From positions 1-41,918 of the forward strand of contig JANYKG010000173.1 of the NCBI GenBank assembly GCA_025358205.1: a DNA stretch of 41,918 bases, written 5' to 3'. The translations under genes and the position numbers were made by a program. Under the pieces are notes generated by a model, which did not search any database, was not told the origin of the DNA, and worked only from the letters and a program-made list of their open reading frames with translations. Of the stretch, positions 32,922 through 40,479 are shown piece after piece (the first letter of the stretch is position 1; every line of letters starts with the position of its first letter). Source of the stretch: Armatimonadota bacterium. GTDB taxonomy: Bacteria > Armatimonadota > UBA5829 > DTJY01.

Positions 32922-35900
32922 ATGCGCGTACTCAGATTCACAACCATACTCTTTTGCCTTTGTCTGCCCGCTCTTGGCGCGTTGGCGAAACCGGAGCCGA
33001 GCATCAAGACCGTCGAGCAGCAGTTCACCACTTTGCCGATGGAGGCGAGGCGGCTGACCGGCCCGCTCTTCTGGCTGCACGGCGATGAAAGCAAAGAGCG
33101 ATTGGAGTTCTTCCTCGGCAAGCTCAAGGAAGGCGACAACGGCTCGTTCTGCACGGAGTCTCGCCCGCACAGTGACTGGCTAGGACCGAAGTGGTTCGAA
33201 GACCTGGATGTCTGCCTGCAGTACGCGAAGAAGAACCACCTTAAGATGTGGATCTTCGACGAGAAGTGGTGGCCCAGCCAGACCGTCGCGCGCACGGTTC
33301 CCCCGGAGTATGCTGCGAAGAGCCTCCAAACCTCCACGGAGATCGTAACCGGCCCCCAGCGCTTGACGACCGCTGTCGCCGGCAACATGGTCGCGGTGAT
33401 TGCGGGTAAGAAGACCAACGCGGGTATTGATTCAGCCTCGCTGATCAACCTGACTCTGCTCGTGCGCGACAAGACCCTCACGTGGGACGCACCGGCAGGC
33501 GACTGGGAGATCATGAAGTTCGAGTGGGGGTTGGCGCCGAGAGCGGGACAGGGCGGCCAGGTGATAGTTGACGGCGCGAGTAAGGATTGCGTGGACTGGT
33601 TCCTGAAGACCGTCTACCAGCCACACTACGATCATTTCAAGGACGACTTCGGCAAGACCATCGTCGGCTTCTTCTACGATGAGCCGGAGACTCAGGGCGA
33701 CTGGGGTACCGAACTGAGCAAGACCTTTGCCGAGCGCGATGTGGACGCGAACAAGGCGCTTGTCGCATGGAAATACCAACTCTCAGGCGAGGAGCAGGCC
33801 GCCGCGAAATACGCCTACGTAGACGCTCTGGGCGAGACCTGGGGCCGCACGATGTACGGCAGTACGCTGAAATGGTGCGAAGACCGCGGAGTTGAGTTCA
33901 TCGGCCACTTCATGGAGCATAACGGCCTGTATCTAAAGCGTGGTCTGGGCGCGCTGAACCTGTTCCAGATGCAGAAGTACTGCTCGATGGGCGGCATGGA
34001 CCTGGTCTGCCAGCAGCTTTGGCCGGGAGAACGGCGGGACGGCATCTACCAGTTGCCTAAGCTCACCAGCTCGATTTCCCACGCTTACAACAAGACCGAC
34101 GACCTGGCGATGTGTGAGATATTCGGCGCGTACGGCCAGGGAATAACCTACCCTCAGATGAAATGGCTCTGCGATGAGCACCAGGTGCGCGGTGTGAATT
34201 ACCTGATCCCGCACTCCTTCAACCCGCGTGCGCCGAACGACACTGACTGCCCGCCCTATTTCTACAACGGGGACGAGGACGCGCGCTGGCCGCTCTACCG
34301 CGTCTGGGCGGACTACACTAACCGCCTCAGCCTGATGCTTTCCGGCGGCAAGCACGTCGCTCCCGTGGCGTTCCTCTTCTGCGGAAACAGCGTCTACGTC
34401 GGCAAGGCGACCACGCCGGAGAACATGACCTCCACGCTTCAGGACGCGCTCTACGACTGCGACTGGCTGCCCTACGAGGTGTTCGAAGGCGACATGAAGG
34501 TCACCGGCAAGGAACTCGCGCACGGGAACGAGCGGTACAGGATACTCGTGGTCCCGCCGGTGGAGGTTATCCCGTATGCCTCGCTCGTCAAGGTCAAGCA
34601 GTTCTTCGATGCGGGCGGCGTGGTGGTGGCATATGACTATCTGCCGTCCGTATCAGCGACACTTGGCCGCACGTCTTCGGACATCAAGGCGGTCACCGAG
34701 GCGGTGTGGGGCGCGGATGCGAAAGCCGGACTGGATGCGCAGAAGACCAACCCCGCAGGCGGACGCTCGTACCTTGTGCCGGGAAACGTTACGCCGGAGC
34801 AAATTCAGCAGGTTTTGGGCAAGGATGCGCAGGTCACACCCACTCTTCAGGTTGCGAAGGGCGATACCAACCACTGGCTCCACGTGCTGCACAGGCAGAA
34901 ATCCGGGCAGGATGTCTTCCTTGTGTGCAACCAGGACATTCAGAACGGGGCCAAACAGTTCACCTTCCGCGTGAAGGCGAAGGGCCAACCGGAGCGCTGG
35001 GACGCCATGCGGAATGAGATCACCACGCCGTCATTCAAGCGGATCAACGCGGATACGGTTGACGTGAGCATCACGCTGGAGCAGATGGAGAGCGTGCTGC
35101 TGGTGTTCCGCACGGACAACCAGGCTCATCCAATGCGCCTGGACACCGCCGCCAAACCTCGCCTCGCGCCAATAGCCGTGACGCGCACCAACACCGTACA
35201 GTCCGCACAGGTCGGTTCCAGTCTGTTCGGGTGCTCGTGGGTCTGGTTCCCCGAAGGCAATCCGCGCGCAGAAGCCCCCGCCGGGACCCGGTGGTTCAAG
35301 AAAGAAATCACCATCCCTGAGAACGCGAAGATCACGCAGGCGGCGTTCCTGCTAAGCGCGGATAACGTCTACGAGCTTTTCGTCAACGGCAAGTCCGCCG
35401 GTAAGAGCGCAGGTGGAGCTGAGGACTGGCGTAAACCGGGGACGCTGGATATTTCCAAGCTGCTCAAATCGGGGCAGAATGTGTTCACCATCGCCGCGAC
35501 CAACCTGAAGTCTGGTAACGCGAATCCTGCGGGACTGATCGGTCGGTACACGATCAGCGTAGAGAACGGCAAACCGATAGTCGGCTGGATTGACAAGACA
35601 TGGATGGCAACGAACGCTGAGCAGCCGGACGCTAGCGCCATATGGGTAGCGGCCCTTGAGATCGCTAAGTTTGGTGAAATGCCTTGGGGCGCCATGGGCG
35701 GAACCATTCTGCCGGCAGACCCATTTGCGGGCAAGTGTACGATACCGCAGTCCGTCAATCTGAAGAAGAACCGCGTGTTCCTCGAAATGGACGACCTGAG
35801 CGAAGGCGCGAGCGTCAAAGTAAACGGCAAGTTCGCGGGCGGCATCATCGGCAAACCGTTCCGCATCGATGTTACAAAGCTTCTGAAACCGGGCGCGAAC

Positions 35901-35954
35901 TCGGTCACTATTGAACCTTACGCGCCTAAATCCGTCAGTTTGGTTGTGTACTGA
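32922..35954 (+). CDS. Secreted GH106-like glycoside hydrolase (alpha-L-rhamnosidase-related)
   Basis: A 1010-residue exported enzyme with a signal peptide (about 1-22, ending ALGALAK). The N-terminal half resembles GH106 alpha-L-rhamnosidase-like proteins: GPLFWLHGD, KKNHLKMWIFDEKWWPS near 101-117, FFYDEPETQGDW near 247-258, EFIGHFMEHNG near 326-336. A flavodoxin-like region follows (ILVVPPVEVIPY near 542). The last 250 residues hold two galactose-binding-like beta domains (WFKKEITIPENAKITQA; FVNGKSAG; FLEMDDLSEGASVKVNGKF). E251 or E252 in DEPE is a candidate catalytic acid. A perfect AGGAGG precedes the ATG. It lies 25 bases before another exported enzyme. The exact glycan is unknown. Confidence 0.7.
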   Translation: MRVLRFTTILFCLCLPALGALAKPEPSIKTVEQQFTTLPMEARRLTGPLFWLHGDESKERLEFFLGKLKEGDNGSFCTESRPHSDWLGPKWFEDLDVCLQYAKKNHLKMWIFDEKWWPSQTVARTVPPEYAAKSLQTSTEIVTGPQRLTTAVAGNMVAVIAGKKTNAGIDSASLINLTLLVRDKTLTWDAPAGDWEIMKFEWGLAPRAGQGGQVIVDGASKDCVDWFLKTVYQPHYDHFKDDFGKTIVGFFYDEPETQGDWGTELSKTFAERDVDANKALVAWKYQLSGEEQAAAKYAYVDALGETWGRTMYGSTLKWCEDRGVEFIGHFMEHNGLYLKRGLGALNLFQMQKYCSMGGMDLVCQQLWPGERRDGIYQLPKLTSSISHAYNKTDDLAMCEIFGAYGQGITYPQMKWLCDEHQVRGVNYLIPHSFNPRAPNDTDCPPYFYNGDEDARWPLYRVWADYTNRLSLMLSGGKHVAPVAFLFCGNSVYVGKATTPENMTSTLQDALYDCDWLPYEVFEGDMKVTGKELAHGNERYRILVVPPVEVIPYASLVKVKQFFDAGGVVVAYDYLPSVSATLGRTSSDIKAVTEAVWGADAKAGLDAQKTNPAGGRSYLVPGNVTPEQIQQVLGKDAQVTPTLQVAKGDTNHWLHVLHRQKSGQDVFLVCNQDIQNGAKQFTFRVKAKGQPERWDAMRNEITTPSFKRINADTVDVSITLEQMESVLLVFRTDNQAHPMRLDTAAKPRLAPIAVTRTNTVQSAQVGSSLFGCSWVWFPEGNPRAEAPAGTRWFKKEITIPENAKITQAAFLLSADNVYELFVNGKSAGKSAGGAEDWRKPGTLDISKLLKSGQNVFTIAATNLKSGNANPAGLIGRYTISVENGKPIVGWIDKTWMATNAEQPDASAIWVAALEIAKFGEMPWGAMGGTILPADPFAGKCTIPQSVNLKKNRVFLEMDDLSEGASVKVNGKFAGGIIGKPFRIDVTKLLKPGANSVTIEPYAPKSVSLVVY

Positions 35955-35979
35955 AACAAAGAAGGGTTGTACTGCTCTC

Positions 35980-37725
35980 ATGAAGGCAATGATCTGCTTA
36001 TCAATCGTTTCCATGCTCACGCTGCTGGCGACTCAGGCCATGTCCAATGAGAAGCCGAAAGCGCTGCTGTTCAAGGACGAGTTCATCCGCAGGCTGGCTG
36101 ACGCCGTTCCCGGCGTGCTGCAGACTCAGGATCCCAAGACCGGTCGGTTCGGAACAGGGATCTGGATAGTCCAAGATCAGAACGCCATGTTCTCGCTCGC
36201 GGCGGCGTGGAGCATTCAGTCGCCGGACAACCCATACTACCACAGCGACGAGGTTCTTCAGGCGGTCGTCTCTGCCGGTGACGCGCTCATCGCGGACATG
36301 AACCCGAATGGGAGTTGGGAGTTCCGAAAGAAGGACGGCTCTACCTGGGGGCCGATCTACATGCCGTGGACCTACTCCGCATGGATCAAATCGTACGCGC
36401 TCATCAAAGAGGGCATGTCCGCAGATCAGCGGGCTAAGTGGGACGAGGCGTTGACTCGCGGATTCACTGGGATATCCACCACATGCCTTGACCACATACA
36501 TAACATCCCGACAAACCAGGCCTGCGCGCTGTATATCGCCGGTCAGATTCTAAACCGCCCAGAGTGGTGCAAGCACGCGACTGAGTTCATGGCGAAGGTC
36601 GTGGCCAAGCAGGATCCGGCAGGCTTCTGGTCGGAGAACTACGGGCCGGTGGTAAGATACGGAAGCGTGTATACGGATGCTTTCTGTGTGTATTATTCCG
36701 TCTCACACGATGACACTGTCCTGCCCGCCATAAAGAAAGCGACCGATTTCTACTCGAGCGTGATCTATCCCAACGGGGAGATCGTGGAGACCGTAGACGA
36801 GCGCAACGGCTATCACACCGGTGTCGCCTTCCCGAACGCCATGTACACGCTCACGCCCGAAGGCAGAGGGTACATGCGCCGGCAGTGGAACCTCTTGACT
36901 GCGGCCGGCCACAATATCGGCCCGGATAACATGGCAAACTATCTGATCTACGGGCAGGAAGGCCCCACTGCCGAGTCCGTGACGCAGAGCGGGGACACCA
37001 CCTATGTGTTCACGGACGGCAAGGGGCTTATCCGCCGCAAGGGTCCTTGGTTTGTCTGCCTATCCGCGTACTGCTGTCCCATTCCGACCAGTCGGTGGAT
37101 ACAGGACCGCCAGAACTTCATGAGCATCTACCATGACAAGCTCGGCGTGATCATTGGGGGGGGGAATACGAAACTTCAGCCTCTGTGGAGCAACTTCACG
37201 GTAGGCGATACTTCGCTGCTCGCACACGCTGACGGCGATCAGGCGCCCGACTTCCTGCCGAAGGGTCCGCTGTTCCACGTGCCGTCGTCCGCCTCGCTGA
37301 AGAAGACCGACCCCGTGGGCCTGAACCTGCAGTACGGGGAGGAACGGTGCCACATCTTCGTTGAGCCGCTGGATGAGAAGACGATGCTGATCCACCTGCA
37401 AGCGAGCGCGGACTCAGGGATGCCCGTGGAGGGTCACATTACCCTTATGCCGGAGGTCGAGGGAATCGTTCGCACTGCGTCGGGGCGAGAGGTTGTCCTC
37501 GGCAAAGAGCCGTTTGACCTGACGTCGGATGAGATCGGCGGGTGGATAGCGCACCGGGGATGGAAGCTCACGATCCCCCAGGGCGCACGGCTGGTCTGGC
37601 CGGTTCTGCCGCACAATCCATATCGCAAGGACGGCTCGGCCACTCCCGAAGAGGCACGATTGGTGGTCTGCGTACCGTTCTCGACGGGCAACCACAAGGC
37701 CGAGATGACTCTCTCCATAGAATAA
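35980..37725 (+). CDS. Exported alpha/alpha-toroid enzyme (lyase/hydrolase-like), 581 aa
   Basis: It has a signal peptide (about 1-21, ending TQAMS), then a helical toroid (about 25-330) with WIVQDQNAMFSLAAAWSIQS, WTYSAWIKSYALI, HIHNIPTNQACALYIAGQIL and NGYHTGVAFPNAMYTL. A beta-rich half follows (330-581). This layout resembles heparinase II/III-type lyases, but I could not match a family. The preceding glycosidase gene and short gap suggest joint degradation of one polysaccharide. A run of nine G (37156-37164) in GGG codons could slip. The last 33 codons have a diverged copy at 38971-39069 behind the sigma-factor gene. The ATG at 35980 starts the signal peptide; the frame opens earlier inside the upstream gene. 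Confidence 0.7.
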   Translation: MKAMICLSIVSMLTLLATQAMSNEKPKALLFKDEFIRRLADAVPGVLQTQDPKTGRFGTGIWIVQDQNAMFSLAAAWSIQSPDNPYYHSDEVLQAVVSAGDALIADMNPNGSWEFRKKDGSTWGPIYMPWTYSAWIKSYALIKEGMSADQRAKWDEALTRGFTGISTTCLDHIHNIPTNQACALYIAGQILNRPEWCKHATEFMAKVVAKQDPAGFWSENYGPVVRYGSVYTDAFCVYYSVSHDDTVLPAIKKATDFYSSVIYPNGEIVETVDERNGYHTGVAFPNAMYTLTPEGRGYMRRQWNLLTAAGHNIGPDNMANYLIYGQEGPTAESVTQSGDTTYVFTDGKGLIRRKGPWFVCLSAYCCPIPTSRWIQDRQNFMSIYHDKLGVIIGGGNTKLQPLWSNFTVGDTSLLAHADGDQAPDFLPKGPLFHVPSSASLKKTDPVGLNLQYGEERCHIFVEPLDEKTMLIHLQASADSGMPVEGHITLMPEVEGIVRTASGREVVLGKEPFDLTSDEIGGWIAHRGWKLTIPQGARLVWPVLPHNPYRKDGSATPEEARLVVCVPFSTGNHKAEMTLSIE

Positions 37726-37799
37726 TGATCCCCAAATGGAACCATTCAGGCGTGACGCTGCATCTACACAATGACGGAGCGCTCCGATCATAACTCGCC

Positions 37800-38951
37800 A
37801 TGAACACTGAAACAGACGGACAACTGGTATCCCGCTGTGTGGGCGGCGACATCACGGCATTCGAGACACTCGTAGAGCGACATCGCACAGGCCTGCTACG
37901 GTATACGCGAAAACGCGCTTGCAACATCTCCGACGCTGAAGATATGGCACAGGAGACCTTCGTCCACGCCTATTTTCGAATGCATCAACTGCGGGAGCCC
38001 GAGAAGTTCCTGCCCTGGCTGCGGACCATTGCTGAGCGGTTCTGCCTCATGCATCTGCGCAGAAGACGCGAAGAGGCTGTCGAGCCCGCCGAGATGGAAC
38101 AACTATCCGCCAAGGCGACTCGTTCCGACGACACTGACGTCCAGGATGCGCTTGGCGCACTTCCCAAGCCGATGCTTGAAGCGGTCAAGCTGACCTACCT
38201 GCTCGGCTACAGCAATGCAGAAGCTGCAGAGATACTCGGCGTCTGTGAGGGTACCATCAAGAGCCGTCTTCACCGTGCAAGGGCGATACTGAGAATGGAG
38301 CTGGGAATCATGACAAAAGAGAGAACCGATCACGGATTCAACGACAAGGTCGTCGAGCGACTGATGCGTCGGGCGCAAGCGTTGATGGACCAGAGAGACT
38401 ATCTGGCCGCCGAAGAGCCTCTGGATGAGGTGCTGTCTCTCCAGTTCGAGTACGACATCCCATTCGATCCCGAGGCAGTTCGGATGGCCGAAAAGGTTTG
38501 GGACGAGATGCGACGACGCGACACAGAATCAAACGCGCGCCAGTACGGAAGGCGGTTGGAAGATCTGAACTGGACGATCACCCCGTTCAACACGCTCTGC
38601 AACTCCCTGGCGGCACCTGGCGGTGAAGGCGCGGATCTGTGGGGTGTGCCACGAGAGGTGTTACCGCACCTTGTGGATGCCAGGGATGTCTGCCGCAGGT
38701 TGAAGATATCACCCGCTACGCTGCACCGCTTCGTACACGACGGGATGCCCGTGATCCGCTATCGGCCCTGGATGCGGTTCGACTGGGAGCGCGTTCTGGC
38801 CTGGCTAGCGGACAAGAATGTTGAGCCGGACACCACGATGGAACTGGCTAGCCGCCCGCTGCGATACCTGTTCACAGAAATCGAGTCCGGACGGCTGACC
38901 GCCTCGCAGGCAGAACGGCTGTTCCAGGACCTCGATCTGCCTCCGGTCTAG
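37800..38951 (+). CDS. ECF-type sigma factor with C-terminal HTH extension
   Basis: A 383-residue RNA polymerase sigma factor. Region 2 (about 8-75) has DAEDMAQETFVHAYFRM and FLPWLRTIAERFCLMHLRR. Region 4 (about 115-170) has LPKPMLEAVKLTYLLGYSNA, EAAEILGVCEGTIKSRLHRAR. ECF factors normally end there at 180-200 residues. Here a charged linker follows, then an excisionase/MerR-type HTH (about 287-338, VDARDVCRRLKISPATLHRF, RPWMRFDWERVLAWL) and a short helical tail. The extra domain could bind DNA or act as a built-in regulator. No anti-sigma gene is adjacent. No clear Shine-Dalgarno sequence is seen before the ATG. It lies between a carbohydrate enzyme and the remnant of a related gene. Confidence 0.85.
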   Translation: MNTETDGQLVSRCVGGDITAFETLVERHRTGLLRYTRKRACNISDAEDMAQETFVHAYFRMHQLREPEKFLPWLRTIAERFCLMHLRRRREEAVEPAEMEQLSAKATRSDDTDVQDALGALPKPMLEAVKLTYLLGYSNAEAAEILGVCEGTIKSRLHRARAILRMELGIMTKERTDHGFNDKVVERLMRRAQALMDQRDYLAAEEPLDEVLSLQFEYDIPFDPEAVRMAEKVWDEMRRRDTESNARQYGRRLEDLNWTITPFNTLCNSLAAPGGEGADLWGVPREVLPHLVDARDVCRRLKISPATLHRFVHDGMPVIRYRPWMRFDWERVLAWLADKNVEPDTTMELASRPLRYLFTEIESGRLTASQAERLFQDLDLPPV

Positions 38952-38967
38952 CCCGTGACCCCGAGGA

Positions 38968-39069
38968 ATGAAGGACGGCTCGTCCACAATCGAAGAGGCG
39001 CGACCGGTGGTGTGTGTGCCTTTCTCGCGGGAGAATGAGAAGCAGGAGCTTACGCTCACAGTGGAATAG
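38968..39069 (+). pseudogene. C-terminal remnant of a paralogue of the 581-aa enzyme
   Basis: The 33 codons ATG (38968) to TAG (39067) translate to a peptide matching the last residues of the 581-aa protein. Shared blocks are KDGS, EEAR, VVCVPFS and a final E before the stop. By hand, 22 of 32 residues and about 70 of 99 bases agree without a gap, and many differences are at third codon positions. A stop lies just upstream in the same frame, so only the tail survives. It appears to be what is left of a tandem paralogue, with the sigma-factor gene now between the two. Confidence 0.7.
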
Positions 39070-39087
39070 GCCGCCTGCGTGATATCC

Positions 39088-39211
39088 AACCACGGAGGCA
39101 CAGAGAACACGGAGAGAAAACTATCCTTCTTGGCGACCTTGGCGTTTTGGCGGTTCATGAATCCCGACATCCCGTCCGTGCATGTGGATTCCTCTGTGTG
39201 CCTCGGTGGTT
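39088..39211. mobile_element. MITE-like element with terminal inverted repeats
   Basis: About 124 bases without coding capacity are bounded by AACCACGGAGGCACAGAG (39088-39105) and its near-inverse CTCTGTGTGCCTCGGTGGTT (39192-39211). The right end reaches into the stop codon of the GyrI-like gene. A sequence like one end recurs at 26904-26931. Similar words (accacagaggcacagag type) are common dispersed repeats in environmental genomes. No transposase is present. Confidence 0.6.
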
Positions 39212-39728
39212 AGCCCTTCTTGCGCACGGGATACCGCACGACTGTCTTCTGCACTTTCGCGTCCGGACGAGTCAGGTACTCCTCCTCGTGGATGCCTGCC
39301 AGTTCGTAGCCGCTCTCCTCGATAAACTTGTGCAGCGCCTCGACGGTCGGGCCTTCCTCGCTGTACGGGCCGAGGTGCAGCACCTCCGCGACCGTGCCGT
39401 ACTCCCAAACCTCGATGTGTACCTTCGGCTCCGGGACCTTCGCGGGCAGTTCGGTCGTTCCCTCGGGGATCGGCAGCGCCCAGTGCGCGGTCCATTGGTC
39501 CTTCGGCAGAAGGTGGGCATCCGGCCAACGCGCGCGGAAGCCTGTGACCTTGAAGTCCTCTCTGCCCGCCTTCTTGAGAGTGAACTTAAGCGTGTACACC
39601 GCACCGAACAGCGCAGGGCCGACAACCGCCCCGACCACGTTCGGATCGCCCTTGCTGACCACAACTGCCATGGTCTGCGCTGGCATCTCCACTATCACCG
39701 GCATGAACGGTTTCAGTTTATCTGCCAT
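39210..39728 (-). CDS. GyrI-like small-molecule-binding protein
   Basis: A 172-residue stand-alone GyrI-like (AraC effector-binding, SHS2-fold) protein. The N-terminal half has MPAQTMAVVVSKGDP near 15-29. The C-terminal half has YGTVAEVLHLGPYSEEGPTV near 110-129, FIEESGYELAGIHEEEYL near 135-152, and ends with the typical KTVVRYPVRK. Such proteins bind hydrophobic cations or other small molecules and can act as drug-binding or hydrolase proteins. AGGAGG precedes the ATG at seven bases. No regulator domain is attached. Its 3' end touches the MITE-like element. Confidence 0.8.
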   Translation of the reverse strand: MADKLKPFMPVIVEMPAQTMAVVVSKGDPNVVGAVVGPALFGAVYTLKFTLKKAGREDFKVTGFRARWPDAHLLPKDQWTAHWALPIPEGTTELPAKVPEPKVHIEVWEYGTVAEVLHLGPYSEEGPTVEALHKFIEESGYELAGIHEEEYLTRPDAKVQKTVVRYPVRKKG

Positions 39729-39761
39729 TCATCTGCCTCCTGTCACTTGGGTACCGGCCGA

Positions 39762-40166
39762 CTAGAAATCAGGCGGAAGTGATTTGGCAAGATAGTTTTC
39801 CAGCACTATCTTCATCAGCGTCTGCCCGGATCGTATACCCTTCTGCTCTGCCAGATAGCTGAACCCGTCAATCACCTTCCGGGAGAGCCGAATGGATGTC
39901 TTTAGCTTTTCCAGAAGCCTTGGGTCAATGTCAGGCTCTACGCTAGGCAGTGTCGCGCACCAGGCATCGTACTCCTCTGCCGTAGCGAACTCCGGGATAT
40001 CTACGTCACCGGCATCGAACCTAGCGTTCTCTGCACTTCCGGGAGCCGCCGTGTCTGCAAGCTTATGGTACAATGCAGAACACATACGGAGCCATTCCTG
40101 CTCGCCTTCGGTTGGCGAGCGATGCTCAATCCACTGACCTTGTCTTGATCTTCTTATTGTTTTCAT
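39762..40166 (-). CDS. BrnA/CopG-like ribbon-helix-helix antitoxin
   Basis: A 134-residue protein. The C-terminal part (about 80-134, LKTSIRLSRKVIDGFSYLAE, QTLMKIVLENYLAK) is a ribbon-helix-helix DNA-binding segment. The N-terminal part contains FATAEEYDAWCATLP, a toxin-binding-like acidic stretch. Its ATG overlaps the stop of the upstream toxin gene (TAATG), with GGTGA in the end of that gene as ribosome-binding site. Gene order toxin-antitoxin and sizes fit BrnT/BrnA systems. It probably represses the operon by binding the palindrome at 40428-40439. Confidence 0.75.
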   Translation of the reverse strand: MKTIRRSRQGQWIEHRSPTEGEQEWLRMCSALYHKLADTAAPGSAENARFDAGDVDIPEFATAEEYDAWCATLPSVEPDIDPRLLEKLKTSIRLSRKVIDGFSYLAEQKGIRSGQTLMKIVLENYLAKSLPPDF

Positions 40167-40411
40167 TATTTCACCTCGCGTACGGAGAAGATTCGCACAA
40201 CGCCACCGGGTCTGATATTGAAGTACGCTACCAGGTTCCCACGCCTGGCCGTATAGACCATATTCCCACGGGAATCCTCTCTCACCTTGAAATACCTTCT
40301 TGCGCTAAGGACGATCTGCTCTAGGTCATCCAGGCTCACATTAGGGTGAGCTATTTCCAGATGATCCAGATTTCCTTCGTCCCACTCGAAACGGCTTACT
40401 CTGATGGTCAT
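40166..40411 (-). CDS. BrnT-like ribonuclease toxin
   Basis: An 81-residue protein. The start RFEWDEGNLDHLEI (7-20) is the BrnT hallmark FxWDxxN...H, followed by HPNVSLDDLEQIVLS and the C-terminal beta strands GNLVAYFNIRPG and VRIFSVREVK, matching the RelE-like BrnT fold (RxIxARxA at the end in most members). Such toxins cleave mRNA and are neutralised by the BrnA partner encoded next. ATG 40411 was chosen; a TTG at 40426 is in frame. Sequence similarity is modest, so the pair arrangement supports the call. Confidence 0.7.
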   Translation of the reverse strand: MTIRVSRFEWDEGNLDHLEIAHPNVSLDDLEQIVLSARRYFKVREDSRGNMVYTARRGNLVAYFNIRPGGVVRIFSVREVK

Positions 40412-40427
40412 TGCCAGCTTCTCCAAG

Positions 40428-40468
40428 TTGTACGTACAAATTGTACCACAAACTGCACGATTCTACAA
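40428..40468 (-). promoter_or_regulatory. Promoter and operator of the BrnT/BrnA-like operon
   Basis: On the minus strand TTGTAG (40468-40463), 17 bases, then TACAAT (40445-40440) with TGG just before it. Directly downstream is the perfect 12-base palindrome TTGTACGTACAA (40428-40439), covering the predicted +1 near 40433. A further TTGTAC half-site lies at 40441-40446. This is a natural autoregulatory operator for the ribbon-helix-helix antitoxin. Confidence 0.65.
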
Positions 40469-40479
40469 CGCGAAACTCA

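Noticed and set aside
39147-39782. A 211-codon plus-strand frame over the GyrI-like gene
   Set aside because: It is the antisense shadow of a well-supported gene and starts inside the MITE-like element.
40066-40074. TGGTACAAT on the plus strand, another match to the extended -10 word
   Set aside because: It lies inside the antitoxin gene on the opposite strand, with no plus-strand gene behind it.
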